A stretch of 64,000 bases of DNA from Robiginitalea sp. SC105 (GTDB taxonomy: Bacteria > Bacteroidota > Bacteroidia > Flavobacteriales > Flavobacteriaceae): contig NZ_JACLZF010000002.1 in the NCBI RefSeq assembly GCF_014243345.1, forward strand, positions 62,001 to 126,000, read 5' to 3'. The notes under the pieces are model-generated. The model was given only the letters and a program-made list of their open reading frames with translations, searched no databases and was not told where the DNA came from. Positions within the stretch are counted from its first letter, which is position 1. Each line of letters starts with the position of its first letter. This document shows positions 18,534-27,279 of this stretch, in pieces. Made by a program: the position numbers and the translations under genes.

Positions 18534-18577
18534 ATGACCGGGGTCAGTGCCCGGCAGTTTTCACCAGTGTACCTTAT
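18534..18577 (+). promoter_or_regulatory. FNR-like operator and -7 box for the flavin reductase operon
   Basis: Palindrome ATGACcgggGTCAG at 18534-18547, centre 18540.5. TACCTTAT at 18570-18577 has its first T exactly 29.5 bp away. Start near 18582, so the ATG at 18595 and not the upstream GTG at 18547 is the usable start. The two divergent operators here are 43 bp apart, about four helical turns. Confidence 0.65.
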
Positions 18578-18594
18578 CGGAAAATGGCTCTGCG

Positions 18595-19206
18595 ATGTCG
18601 GACGGGAATGTAAAACACATAGAACGCATTGCGACGGAAGCGCCGGTTTGGCAGCGCTTTTTCATGATCGCGCCCCTGGCGGTCATCGGGACCCTTGAGG
18701 GGGAGGGGTATGACCTGGCCCCGAAGCACATGGTTACCCCGATGGGATTTGACAATTATTTTGGTTTTGTGTGTTCCCCTGAGCACGGGACCTACAAAAA
18801 TATTCAGGAGGGAGGGGGCTTTTCAGTGAGCTTCCCAAAACCGGATCAGACCCTGATTGCCGCCCTGAGTGCCTCCCCCCGTCAGGAAGCGCTGTGCAAA
18901 TCGGATCAGGTACTCAGGTTCCTGCCGACGGTTCGTTTGCCTGAAACGGATATCCCATTCCTTTCAGGCTCCTACCTGATGCTGGATTGCGAACACTTCC
19001 GGACCCTGGACGGTTTTGGCCGGAACAGCCTGATCACCGGCAGGATCCGGAACGCCTATGTGGACCGGGATTACCTGCGGATGTCCGAAAGGGACGAACA
19101 ACAGATGCTCAGGGAGCACCCGTTGCTTGCCTATGTTGCTGAAGGCCGGTTCGCACGCGTGGCCGAAACCTATTCTTTTCCATTTCCCAAAGGATTTAAG
19201 AGATGA
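18595..19206 (+). CDS. Flavin reductase-like FMN-binding protein
   Basis: 203 residues from the ATG at 18595, chosen because the mapped promoter excludes the upstream GTG. The N-terminal half reads as the split-barrel flavin reductase family (APLAVIGTLEGEGYDLAPKH, then GFVCSPEHGTYKNIQEGGGF, then SVSFPKPDQ); the C-terminus has the family ITGRI segment. Such proteins bind FMN and reduce flavin or a small substrate with NAD(P)H. The stop overlaps the start of the M20 peptidase by 4 bp, indicating translational coupling. Confidence 0.8.
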   Translation: MSDGNVKHIERIATEAPVWQRFFMIAPLAVIGTLEGEGYDLAPKHMVTPMGFDNYFGFVCSPEHGTYKNIQEGGGFSVSFPKPDQTLIAALSASPRQEALCKSDQVLRFLPTVRLPETDIPFLSGSYLMLDCEHFRTLDGFGRNSLITGRIRNAYVDRDYLRMSERDEQQMLREHPLLAYVAEGRFARVAETYSFPFPKGFKR

Positions 19207-20375
19207 CGTCAGACCAGTCCATAAAGAAACAACTGCTCCCCTGGTTTTCTGCCCGGAAAGGGGACATGCTCGCCTTTCTGAAGGAACTGGCTGCCATGGA
19301 AACCCCGTCCTCGGACCCCGGGGCACAGCAAGGGCTGATGGATTGGGTGGGAGGCCGATTTGAGGAACTGGGGATGTATGTGCTGAAAGTGCCCGGCGCC
19401 CGAACCGGGGGTTACCTCTATGCCCGTTCCCGCAATCGAAAAAGGGGGAACCCCCTACAGTTGCTGCTCGGGCATTGCGATACGGTCTGGCCCGGGGGGA
19501 CGCTTCCCGGCATGCCCATCCGCCAGGAGGATGGCCGCCTCAGCGGCCCTGGGATCTACGATATGAAGGCCGGGATTACCCAGATATACTTTGCCCTGCG
19601 CTGCCTGAAAGACTTATCGATCCCGGTGCCGGTTACCCCGGTGGTTTTCATCAATTCGGATGAAGAAATCGGCAGCCCGGAGTCCACGGCGGCGATCCGT
19701 CGCCTGGCCCGCCTGGCGGACAGGGCCTATGTCCTGGAACCGCCATTGGGTCCGGATGGGCGTCTGAAGACCGCAAGGAAAGGCCTTGGACGTTTTACCC
19801 TGACCGTGAACGGACGCGCCGCCCATGCCGGCCTCGACCCCGAAAAAGGGGTCAACGCCATTGTCGAAATGGCCAGCCTCGTGCAGCAGGTCTACAAACT
19901 GAATGATTTTGAACGCGGTATTACCGTGAATGTGGGCCTTATAGAAGGCGGGATTTCCCCGAATACGGTGGCACCTACCAGCAGGGTGGTCCTTGATGTG
20001 CGTGTTCCCGACTTCGCTTCGGGTAGGAAGGTGGAGGAGGCCATCCACGGCCTGCAGCCCTCATCCGATCAGATCGGGCTGGAAATCGACGGAGGTTTTG
20101 GCCGCCCTCCAATGGAGCGCACCCCCCGTAACCGAAGGCTCTGGTTACTTGCCGATGCAACGGGGAGGGAATTGGGACTGGAATTGAGGCAGGCGGCCGC
20201 CGGGGGAGGGTCGGATGCAAACACTACCAGCTTGTTTACGGCAACTCTTGATGGCCTGGGAATCCCCGGGGATGGCGCCCATGCCAGTCACGAACATATC
20301 CGGACCCGGTTTCTGGAGGAGCGCACGGCCTTGCTGACGCTGCTCATCCTGCTGGGGCCGCTCAAACAAAATTAA
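19203..20375 (+). CDS. M20-family metallopeptidase (glutamate carboxypeptidase-like)
   Basis: 390 residues. Zinc-site motifs are present in order: His in GHCDTVWP, bridging Asp in YDMKAG, catalytic Glu-Glu in NSDEEIGS, an acidic ligand in YVLEPPLGPDGRL, and the final His in HASHEHIRT. The dimerisation domain is recognisable (GRFTLTVNGRAAHAGLDPEKG to SRVVLDVRVPD). No signal peptide, so it is cytoplasmic. The closest pattern is carboxypeptidase G2 / ArgE-DapE type enzymes that cleave C-terminal Glu or acyl-amino acids. It sits between a flavin reductase and a P-loop protein in one operon; the substrate is unknown. Confidence 0.85.
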   Translation: MTSDQSIKKQLLPWFSARKGDMLAFLKELAAMETPSSDPGAQQGLMDWVGGRFEELGMYVLKVPGARTGGYLYARSRNRKRGNPLQLLLGHCDTVWPGGTLPGMPIRQEDGRLSGPGIYDMKAGITQIYFALRCLKDLSIPVPVTPVVFINSDEEIGSPESTAAIRRLARLADRAYVLEPPLGPDGRLKTARKGLGRFTLTVNGRAAHAGLDPEKGVNAIVEMASLVQQVYKLNDFERGITVNVGLIEGGISPNTVAPTSRVVLDVRVPDFASGRKVEEAIHGLQPSSDQIGLEIDGGFGRPPMERTPRNRRLWLLADATGRELGLELRQAAAGGGSDANTTSLFTATLDGLGIPGDGAHASHEHIRTRFLEERTALLTLLILLGPLKQN

Positions 20376-20379
20376 GGCA

Positions 20380-21402
20380 ATGAAAAAGCAGGTCGACATA
20401 TTTACCTCCCTGACCCGGATATCCGATCTCGCGCACCGCCCCTTTGAGGTTGAAATCCTCCCAAGGGAGCAATGGGCCAACGGGGACTACGTGGTTTGCG
20501 AAATCGAGGATGCGGGGGGCAATAGCCTCCAGCTGGAGTTATCCAACGGGCGGATGCGGGGGGTGATAGGAGGGGAGTGGGTCGTAGGTGCTTTCGGAAT
20601 CCGCTATGCCACCCTTGAGGCCACCGGGCGGTGGGATGCCATTTCCGACGACCTGAAGATGCATGTGCTCACAGGGGCGGGACTATTTGGCAAACTTACT
20701 TCCAAGTCGGTTTTTTTACCGCCCCTCATGCAGGGGGTTTACCGTGGCCACGCCATGCGACAGGGACGGAAGCTCACCATGTCGGATTTTGTCGGGGAGG
20801 TCCCGGACAGGCCTTTTGAATTACCGGTTATCCTCTTTTTTGGCACATCCATGTCGGCCGGCAAAACCACATCCGCCAGGATCGTAACCCATTTATTCAA
20901 ATCGGCCGGCTACCGGGTTATAGGGGGCAAGCTCGCGGGGGCAGGTCGCTATAAGGACATCCTTGCGATGAAAGACGTTGGCGCCGTTGCCGTTTTTGAT
21001 TTTGTGGATGTGGGGTTGCCATCCTCCATTTGCCCCGTGGCCGAATACTGCAAACGGCTGCGGGGTCTCCTGAATCGGATGGCCGCGGTCGATGCGGATG
21101 TCGCCGTGGTCGAGATTGGCGCCTCCCCGCTCGAGCCCTACAACGGGTCAGTCGCCATCAAGCTGCTGGGCGAGCAGATCCGTTTTTCAATCCTGAGCGC
21201 TTCGGACCCTTATGCTGTCCGGGGCCTGATGCACGCGTTTGGCCGGCGTCCGGACCTGGTTACGGGGGTTGCCTCGAATACGCTTGCGGGAGTTGAACTG
21301 GTAAAACGCCTCTGCTCGGTGCCGGCCATCAACCTGATCAACCCCAGTAACATGCCCGAGCTCCGGCGGATGCTCCGAAAGGCAACCGGGCTGGCGGTGT
21401 AA
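20380..21402 (+). CDS. P-loop NTPase of uncertain family (DUF1611-like)
   Basis: 340 residues, 4 bp after the M20 gene. An N-terminal beta-rich domain (1-135) precedes a P-loop domain with Walker A GTSMSAGKTT (about residue 152), KLAGAGRYKD, and a Walker B-like DADVAVVEIGASPLEPYNG. This arrangement recalls DUF1611/DgcN and MobB/BioD-like NTPases, but I do not recognise it with certainty. Its coupling with an M20 peptidase suggests a shared amino-acid or peptide modification pathway. Confidence 0.6.
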   Translation: MKKQVDIFTSLTRISDLAHRPFEVEILPREQWANGDYVVCEIEDAGGNSLQLELSNGRMRGVIGGEWVVGAFGIRYATLEATGRWDAISDDLKMHVLTGAGLFGKLTSKSVFLPPLMQGVYRGHAMRQGRKLTMSDFVGEVPDRPFELPVILFFGTSMSAGKTTSARIVTHLFKSAGYRVIGGKLAGAGRYKDILAMKDVGAVAVFDFVDVGLPSSICPVAEYCKRLRGLLNRMAAVDADVAVVEIGASPLEPYNGSVAIKLLGEQIRFSILSASDPYAVRGLMHAFGRRPDLVTGVASNTLAGVELVKRLCSVPAINLINPSNMPELRRMLRKATGLAV

Positions 21403-21426
21403 CACCAGGGTAATGCAGTTCCCCGA

Positions 21427-21468
21427 ACACTGCCCCGGGCAGGTCCTCAGACACTGCCGCGGGCAGGT
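21427..21468. repeat. Two tandem hairpins between convergent genes
   Basis: Two copies of ACACTGCCsCGGGCAGGT (21427-21444 and 21451-21468), 24 bp apart. Each contains a self-complementary CTGCC/GGCAG core. They lie between the stops of the P-loop gene and the WG-repeat gene and may end transcription from both sides, although U-tracts are missing. Confidence 0.6.
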
Positions 21469-21480
21469 GGTATGTGCCGT

Positions 21481-22149
21481 TTAGAAGTTGTTTTTCAGGT
21501 CGATCCTGCGGATTTCCCATCGGGAAGGTGTGGTTTCCACGGCAATCAGGCTTTCGGTCAGCATGCGTGCATGAATGTCCGGAATTTTGTATCGCCGGGG
21601 CTCCATGAGGATATTCTGGCGTTCTCCCAGGGGCCAGACCATCTCCCCATCCGGATTCAGGATGACTTCCGTAAAGGAGTAGTCATAGATGTTGAGCTGG
21701 AAATTGTTTTTGCCCCTGAAGGTCTTCTTATGGTAGATGCCAATAGCGTATCCCTGCGTGTATTCAGTCACATTGAGGAATTCGGGTTGAACCGCGATAC
21801 GCCCCTGGGGGTCTATAAAACCATAAACCGGGATATCGTCTTCACCAGCGGACCGGAACGGGCAGCGCCCATTGTTGAACCGGGGGTAGGCAATGCTGCG
21901 GATGCCTTTTGCCTCCGGGTCCGGTTCCCTTTGCCATACCAGGTCGTCCCGGAATGGGATCACCAGGTCTCCCTCGGTATTGATAAAGCCCCATTGGTCG
22001 CCTTTCCGGACTGCGGCGTACCCTTCATGGAAGGGCGTGACTTCATCCAGGCCCTCGATAGCGGGCTTGTTGATTTCCTTGATGGTCTGGGCGCTGGCCC
22101 AGGCGGGTAACGCCACCAGGAGGATGAGAATAATTGCGAACTTTTTCAT
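21481..22149 (-). CDS. Secreted WG-repeat protein
   Basis: 222 residues from the ATG at 22149 (MKKFAIILILLVALPAWASAQ, a Sec signal). The mature part has WG-repeat units: YAAVRKGDQWGFINTEGDLV and DIPVYGFIDPQGRIAVQPEF, where WG or YGFI precedes [DN]..G. Such repeats form small beta-sheets; the function is unknown. The gene converges on the P-loop gene. No FNR-like box with the correct spacing is seen on its strand. Confidence 0.75.
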   Translation of the reverse strand: MKKFAIILILLVALPAWASAQTIKEINKPAIEGLDEVTPFHEGYAAVRKGDQWGFINTEGDLVIPFRDDLVWQREPDPEAKGIRSIAYPRFNNGRCPFRSAGEDDIPVYGFIDPQGRIAVQPEFLNVTEYTQGYAIGIYHKKTFRGKNNFQLNIYDYSFTEVILNPDGEMVWPLGERQNILMEPRRYKIPDIHARMLTESLIAVETTPSRWEIRRIDLKNNF

Positions 22150-22313
22150 GGTCCTGTTTTTTTGAGCGACAAATTGCAGGCCGGTCCTCGGGGGCAATCA
22201 GCAGGAGGTCCACGGCAATCGTATCGCGACCCGGTGCAGGGCCGAGGGTGGTTACGGGGCTTTTTTGTCGCCGGTTTACTGGGAGAAGGTCCCCCTTTTT
22301 TACGGGAATGGAA

Positions 22314-22383
22314 ATGACCTGAATCAGTCCTGGGTAGGACTGATCTTTATCATAGGCCATGGAGCGGGCAGGAAATACCTTTA
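22314..22383 (+). promoter_or_regulatory. Double FNR-like operator and -7 box for the usp pair
   Basis: Proximal site CTGATctttATCAT at 22340-22353 (centre 22346.5), exactly 29.5 bp before TACCTTTA at 22376-22383. A second site ATGACctgaATCAG at 22314-22327 lies 26 bp further upstream; its sequence is identical to the site at 18491. Start near 22388, 17 nt before the ATG. Confidence 0.7.
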
Positions 22384-22404
22384 AGCCTACCAAATACCGG
22401 AATC

Positions 22405-23262
22405 ATGAAAAACATCCTGATACCCACCGACTTTTCGAAAAATGCATGGCATGCGATTGAATATGCCCTGCTCTTCTTCAAGGATGAGACCTGTACGTTT
22501 TACCTGTTGCATACGTATACGCCAGCATTCTATCGCATTGATTACCTAAGCGGCGGGCCGGAGATCAGCGGGATCCCGGATGTCGGTGTGGATATTTCCA
22601 TGAGCGGCCTGGAAAAAACCCTGGAAGATATCGAACGGGAATTTCCGAATCCCCGTTACCGCTTTGAACTCGTATCGTCCTTCAATACGCTTACGGACGA
22701 GATCCGCGATATCTCGGAGCGGAAACAGATCGACCTGATCGTGATGGGCACCCAGGGGGCCACCGGCGCCAAACAGGTGTTCCTCGGATCGAACACCGTG
22801 TGGGCGATTCGTAAAGCCCACAGGCCGCTGCTGGCGGTACCCTCTGAAACGACCTACCGTCCGCCCCGGATGGTGCTTTTCCCAAGCGATTACAGGGGCT
22901 ATTACAAAAGGGAGGACCTCCAACCGATGCTCGATATCATCCGAGCCCACGACTCCCGCGTGCTGATTTTCCATATGAAGGAGGAAGCCGGCGGGCTGAC
23001 AGACGCCCAGAAAGACAACCAGCGACACCTGGAGCGATGCATGGAGGAAATAGAGTACGAGATTGTCGAGGAGAAGGGCGGGAACCTGCCCGAGGCAATC
23101 CTGCGGTTCATTGAAGAACACCCGATAGACCTTTTGGTGATGACAAACCGCAGCCATACGTTTTTTGAACGGTTGCTCGTCCGCCAGAACATTGACCAGA
23201 TAGGCTTCCACATAAAAATTCCCTTCCTGGTGGTGCCAGACCACAGCGAACCCGTTAAATAA
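22405..23262 (+). CDS. Tandem-domain universal stress protein
   Basis: 285 residues made of two UspA domains. The first (MKNILIPTDFSKNAWHAIEY to about 150) has the ATP-binding loop GTQGATGAKQVFLGSNT (G-2x-G-9x-G-S). The second (about 152-283, starting MVLFPSDYRGYYKREDL) keeps the fold but lacks the full loop. Usp proteins support survival during growth arrest, hypoxia or energy shortage. The next usp gene starts 9 bp downstream, and the promoter carries two FNR-like sites. Confidence 0.92.
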   Translation: MKNILIPTDFSKNAWHAIEYALLFFKDETCTFYLLHTYTPAFYRIDYLSGGPEISGIPDVGVDISMSGLEKTLEDIEREFPNPRYRFELVSSFNTLTDEIRDISERKQIDLIVMGTQGATGAKQVFLGSNTVWAIRKAHRPLLAVPSETTYRPPRMVLFPSDYRGYYKREDLQPMLDIIRAHDSRVLIFHMKEEAGGLTDAQKDNQRHLERCMEEIEYEIVEEKGGNLPEAILRFIEEHPIDLLVMTNRSHTFFERLLVRQNIDQIGFHIKIPFLVVPDHSEPVK

Positions 23263-23271
23263 CGCCCAGCC

Positions 23272-24120
23272 ATGAAAACCATCCTGTTGCCGGTAGACTT
23301 TTCGGAAAATTCCTGGAATGCCGTTTTTTCGACCCTGAAACTGTTCGATAAAACCGCCTGCCATTTCATTCTCCTCCACGCCTATTCCATGAGCCCCGGA
23401 AAGCTCCCCGGAGACCCGGAACAACAAAAGCTTTGGCAGGTACTGGAAAACCGGAAAAGGGAGGCGACGGACGAAATGGAGCAGATGCTCGGTTACCTTG
23501 AAAGGGAACACCGGCATCCAAAACACCGCATATCGGGAACGTGCGTCCCCGGCGAACTAATTTCCTGCATCCAGGCCGTGCTGGAGGCAGAACCCGTTGA
23601 CCTGATTGCCATCGGGACACAGGGCGCCACCGGGGCAGAACAGCTGTTCATGGGCAGCAACGCGGTGCGCATCATGCGCCGGGTCCGCACACGCCCCACC
23701 CTGATCGTCCCTGCCGGATTCGACTTCCAGCGGTTGCGGCACGTACTGTTCCCCACCGATTACCTGCACGCTTTTGAACCTTACCAGCTGAAGCTGCTGA
23801 AAGAACTTGTTTTGCAGTGGCGGGCCACGCTGCATATTGTATACGTGGCATCCGAGTTTGAACTGAAACCCTCCCAGCAGGACCACAGGGAATTGCTGGA
23901 AAGCCGCCTGCCCGGGATTAACTGTCGCTTTGAAGAGGTGCCGATAAAGGGCCACCTGAAAGATGCGTTGCTGGGACACGCACATAAAATCGGGGCGGAG
24001 ATGATTGCCCTGGTCCGCCACCGGCACTCCCTCCTGGAAGCCGTAGTAAAGGAGCCGGTGGTAAAGCGACTCGCCTTTGAAACGACCATGCCGCTGCTGG
24101 TGCTTCCCGAATTGTCCTAG
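23272..24120 (+). CDS. Tandem-domain universal stress protein
   Basis: 282 residues, a paralogue of the upstream gene (MKTILLPVDFSENSWNAVFS). The ATP loop GTQGATGAEQLFMGSNAV is in the first domain; the second domain (from about RHVLFPTDYLHAFEP) is degenerate. It is probably co-transcribed with the gene before it. It converges with a third usp gene with only 6 bp between the stop codons. Confidence 0.92.
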   Translation: MKTILLPVDFSENSWNAVFSTLKLFDKTACHFILLHAYSMSPGKLPGDPEQQKLWQVLENRKREATDEMEQMLGYLEREHRHPKHRISGTCVPGELISCIQAVLEAEPVDLIAIGTQGATGAEQLFMGSNAVRIMRRVRTRPTLIVPAGFDFQRLRHVLFPTDYLHAFEPYQLKLLKELVLQWRATLHIVYVASEFELKPSQQDHRELLESRLPGINCRFEEVPIKGHLKDALLGHAHKIGAEMIALVRHRHSLLEAVVKEPVVKRLAFETTMPLLVLPELS

Positions 24121-24126
24121 GGCCTC

Positions 24127-24987
24127 TCAGACAAAAAGCGTTTTGAGGTTTTGCTCGTTAAAGCTCAGCAACGGGATGCTTTTATTCGAGGCCATCTGTT
24201 TGACCAGGTCGCGGCGGAACCACTTGTTCGTATTGTGTTTGGAGGAGCGCTCCAACATGCCGATCAGGCTGGCCTCCTGGTGCTCCGTATAGTCCTTCAG
24301 GGAGTTGGCCACGTCACCGGATTTCAGCAACTCAAAATGCAGGTTTTCGTACTTGACCTGGCTTTCGAGCATTTGCCGGAACCATGACAGGTTGGACGGC
24401 CCGGAATATTGGGTGTCTTCCGTTACATGTACCACATGGACGGCGGCCCCGAAGGCGCGGGCAAGGATGACCACTTTCTCGAGCGCCTTGATATCCTCGA
24501 CTTCAAAGTCCGTTGCATAGACCAGGTTTTTGATTTCGGTAAAGTGGTGTTTGGCAGGGACTGCCAGCACGGGGCAGGGGGCTTTGTCCACCAGTTTTTT
24601 GGTGGTGCTCCCCATGATCATCCCCCTGACCAGGGATTCCCCCTTCATTCCCACCACGATCAGTCGTGTTTGCCATTCGGATGCCTTAGACAGGATACCC
24701 GAAAGCACGGACATGTTTTCGACGGGTTCCACATGCAGCTCCCGGACGGGATGGTTATCCTCCCGGTTTTTTTCGAAAAAAGCCTTTAGTTTTTTGCGCT
24801 GGGTGGTATATGCATCGGTGCGCAAATGCGGGAAAGGGCCTTCCAACTGCGTCCCGAGCAGGGTCGGAACATCGTAAACGTGGCAGAGTACCAAGCGCAG
24901 GTCCAGGTTCCTGCTGAGGACCTGCGCACAATGGAGGGCTGCAACGGAGGCCTCGGAATAATCGGTTGCATAGAGAATTGACTTCAT
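24127..24987 (-). CDS. Tandem-domain universal stress protein
   Basis: 286 residues. The N-terminus MKSILYATDYSEASVAALHC and the loop GMKGESLVRGMIMGSTT (G-2x-G-9x-G-S) define the first domain; the second begins IKNLVYATDFEVEDIKAL and has no loop. It is transcribed from its own FNR-like promoter (25007-25050), divergent from pta. It is more diverged from the other two usp genes than they are from each other. Confidence 0.92.
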   Translation of the reverse strand: MKSILYATDYSEASVAALHCAQVLSRNLDLRLVLCHVYDVPTLLGTQLEGPFPHLRTDAYTTQRKKLKAFFEKNREDNHPVRELHVEPVENMSVLSGILSKASEWQTRLIVVGMKGESLVRGMIMGSTTKKLVDKAPCPVLAVPAKHHFTEIKNLVYATDFEVEDIKALEKVVILARAFGAAVHVVHVTEDTQYSGPSNLSWFRQMLESQVKYENLHFELLKSGDVANSLKDYTEHQEASLIGMLERSSKHNTNKWFRRDLVKQMASNKSIPLLSFNEQNLKTLFV

Positions 24988-25006
24988 AGGGGTATGCTTT
25001 GATACC

Positions 25007-25050
25007 CCAAATTACACTCCATGGGTGTTCGCTGAAATGATTTGTGTCAT
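25007..25050 (-). promoter_or_regulatory. FNR-like operator and -7 box for the third usp gene
   Basis: Palindrome ATGATttgtGTCAT at 25037-25050, centre 25043.5. The minus-strand box TAATTTGG runs from 25014 to 25007, first T exactly 29.5 bp away. Start near 25002, 15 nt before the ATG at 24987. Confidence 0.65.
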
Positions 25051-25052
25051 GG

Positions 25053-25146
25053 CCATGCCATTTTTGTTCGCTGGCATGGGGAGTTGGGCCGTGGCAAAAG
25101 AATTGGCAACGGGATTTTCATTGCCATGGGTAAACCCTTAAATTTG
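25053..25146 (+). promoter_or_regulatory. pta promoter region with two inverted repeats
   Basis: CCATGCCA-N11-TGGCATGG at 25053-25079 and TGGCAA-N11-TTGCCA at 25104-25126 lie between the FNR-like site and a consensus -7 box TAAATTTG at 25139-25146. Predicted start near 25151, 23 nt before the pta ATG. The same 11 bp spacer suggests a second DNA-binding protein, but the half-sites differ in orientation. Confidence 0.45.
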
Positions 25147-25173
25147 CAGGTATCAAGTACGATCCCACAGACT

Positions 25174-27264
25174 ATGAATAAAGGCATTTACGTTGCCACC
25201 ATCGAGGCCAACAGCGGTAAATCCATCCTATCCCTCGGGTTGATGCGGCTTTTGTTGGGCAAGATGGCCCGGGTGGGCTATTTCCGCCCCATCATCGATG
25301 ATTATCCCGATGGAAAACAGGACAACCACATCGCCACCATCCTCTCTCATTTCAATATTCCCCTGGATTACGGGGAGGCCTATGCCTGTACCCGCAGCCA
25401 GGTGGTCCAAAAAAGCAGCAGGAACCAGGAAGATCAGGTGCTGGACACCATTATCCAGAAATACAAAAACCTCGAAAGCCGCTTCGATTTTATCCTGGTA
25501 GAGGGGACCGATTTTACGGGCGAAGGGGCTATCATCGAATGGGACTTCAATGTGCTCCTGGCCAAAAACCTGGGCATCCCCACGGTGATCCTTTCCAGTG
25601 GGGTCGGGAAGACCCTGGAGGAGTTCGTCAATTCCCTGGTACTGGCCTATGATTCTTTCCGCGACCAGGGGGTGGAGGTCCTGATGGTCGCAGCCAATAA
25701 GATCCAGGCCAAAAACCGGCAACTGGTCCTTGACCAACTGCAGGCCGACCTGCCGGAGCGGGTATTGACCGCAGCCATCCCGATGAACCCGGTCCTGGGC
25801 AACCCCAGTATGCGGGAAATTGTGGACGCCCTGGAGGGGGTCGTGCTGTTCGGGGAAAACCACCTGGACAAGCAGGTGGCGCACTTTGGCGTGGGGGCCA
25901 TGCAGCTGAGGAATTACCTGACCCATCTGGAAGAGGATACCCTGGTCATCACCCCGGGGGACCGGGCCGACATCATCCTGGGCGCCCTGCAGGCGAACCT
26001 TTCGACCAACTACCCATCGGTCTCCGGGATCGTGCTTACGGGGGGGCTGCTGCCCGAGGATACCATCAACCGCCTGATCGAAGGCCTGTCGGAGGTGGTG
26101 CCCATTGTCTCCGTACAGGGGGGTACGTTTTCGGTAACCAACCGGATCGGCTCCATCCAGCCCAAGATCTATTCGGGCAATACGCTCAAGATTGAACAGT
26201 CCCTCAAGGATTTCCGGGCTTTTGTGCCGGAAGACGCCCTGGCAGAGCGCCTGGTCACTTTCCGGGCCGACGGGATCACCCCGAGGATGTTCCAGTATAA
26301 TTTGCTCAGGAAAGCCCAGTCCGACCTCCGGCATATCGTGCTGCCCGAGGGCACGGACGAACGGGTCCTCCGAGCCTCCGTAGAACTGATCAACCACCAT
26401 GCAGTCCGGCTTACCCTCCTGGGGCCGGTAGGGGAGATCCGTGAGAAGGCCAAACAGTTAAAACTGCAACTGCCCGAGGAAATCCAACTTCTGGACCCCC
26501 GCAGTGCCCCCCGGTTTGCCGACTACGCAGAAACCCTGTACGAATTGCGGAAACACAAGAACATGGAACTGACCATGGCCCAGGACCTGATGGCCGACGT
26601 TTCCTACTTCGGCACCATGATGGTTTATAAAGGGGATGCGGACGGCATGGTTTCCGGCGCTGCCCACACCACCCAGCATACCATCCGCCCGGCCCTTCAG
26701 TTCATCAAGACGCGGCCCGGGGTCAACCTGGTTTCCTCCGTCTTTTTCATGTGCCTCCCGAACCGGGTAACGGTTTTCGGGGACTGCGCCATCAACCCGA
26801 ACCCGAGTGCTGCCGACCTGGCTGAAATAGCCATTTCCTCTGCAGATACCACGGCTTCCTTCGGCATTGAACCCCGGGTGGCCATGTTGTCCTATTCTTC
26901 GGGTACTTCCGGTCAGGGGGCCGATGTGGACCGGGTCCGCGAAGCCACCCGCCTGGTCCGGGAACGCCGTCCCGACCTGAAGGTTGAAGGGCCCATTCAA
27001 TACGATGCAGCGGTGGACCTGAAGGTGGGCCGGAGCAAACTGCCCGACTCGGAGGTCGCAGGCCGGGCAACCGTGTTTATCTTCCCCGACCTGAACACGG
27101 GCAACAATACCTACAAGGCAGTACAGCGGGAAACGGGGGCCCTGGCAATCGGCCCGGTACTGCAGGGCCTCAATAAACCGGTAAACGACCTGAGCCGCGG
27201 GTGTACGGAGGACGATATCTTCAACACCGTAGTCATTACGGCCATACAGGCCCAGCAGCATTAA
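25174..27264 (+). CDS. pta: Phosphate acetyltransferase (long, BioD/DRTGG type)
   Basis: 696 residues from the ATG at 25174 (MNKGIYVATIEANSGKS), chosen because the -7 box lies at 25139 and the upstream extension is not family-like. Three parts: an N-terminal BioD-like P-loop domain (EANSGKS, 1-190), a DRTGG domain (about 215-330) and the catalytic PTA_PTB domain (about 375-690; LPEGTDERVLRA, GDADGMVSGA, YSSGTSGQGADVD). It interconverts acetyl-CoA and acetyl phosphate and works with AckA, whose gene starts 15 bp downstream. Acetyl phosphate could also feed response regulators such as the REC-Crp protein encoded 4 kb away. Confidence 0.95.
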   Translation: MNKGIYVATIEANSGKSILSLGLMRLLLGKMARVGYFRPIIDDYPDGKQDNHIATILSHFNIPLDYGEAYACTRSQVVQKSSRNQEDQVLDTIIQKYKNLESRFDFILVEGTDFTGEGAIIEWDFNVLLAKNLGIPTVILSSGVGKTLEEFVNSLVLAYDSFRDQGVEVLMVAANKIQAKNRQLVLDQLQADLPERVLTAAIPMNPVLGNPSMREIVDALEGVVLFGENHLDKQVAHFGVGAMQLRNYLTHLEEDTLVITPGDRADIILGALQANLSTNYPSVSGIVLTGGLLPEDTINRLIEGLSEVVPIVSVQGGTFSVTNRIGSIQPKIYSGNTLKIEQSLKDFRAFVPEDALAERLVTFRADGITPRMFQYNLLRKAQSDLRHIVLPEGTDERVLRASVELINHHAVRLTLLGPVGEIREKAKQLKLQLPEEIQLLDPRSAPRFADYAETLYELRKHKNMELTMAQDLMADVSYFGTMMVYKGDADGMVSGAAHTTQHTIRPALQFIKTRPGVNLVSSVFFMCLPNRVTVFGDCAINPNPSAADLAEIAISSADTTASFGIEPRVAMLSYSSGTSGQGADVDRVREATRLVRERRPDLKVEGPIQYDAAVDLKVGRSKLPDSEVAGRATVFIFPDLNTGNNTYKAVQRETGALAIGPVLQGLNKPVNDLSRGCTEDDIFNTVVITAIQAQQH

Positions 27265-27279
27265 ACCCAGAACCACCCC

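Noticed and set aside
18547-18594. GTG start for the flavin reductase
   Set aside because: It overlaps the operator and lies upstream of the predicted transcription start at about 18582.
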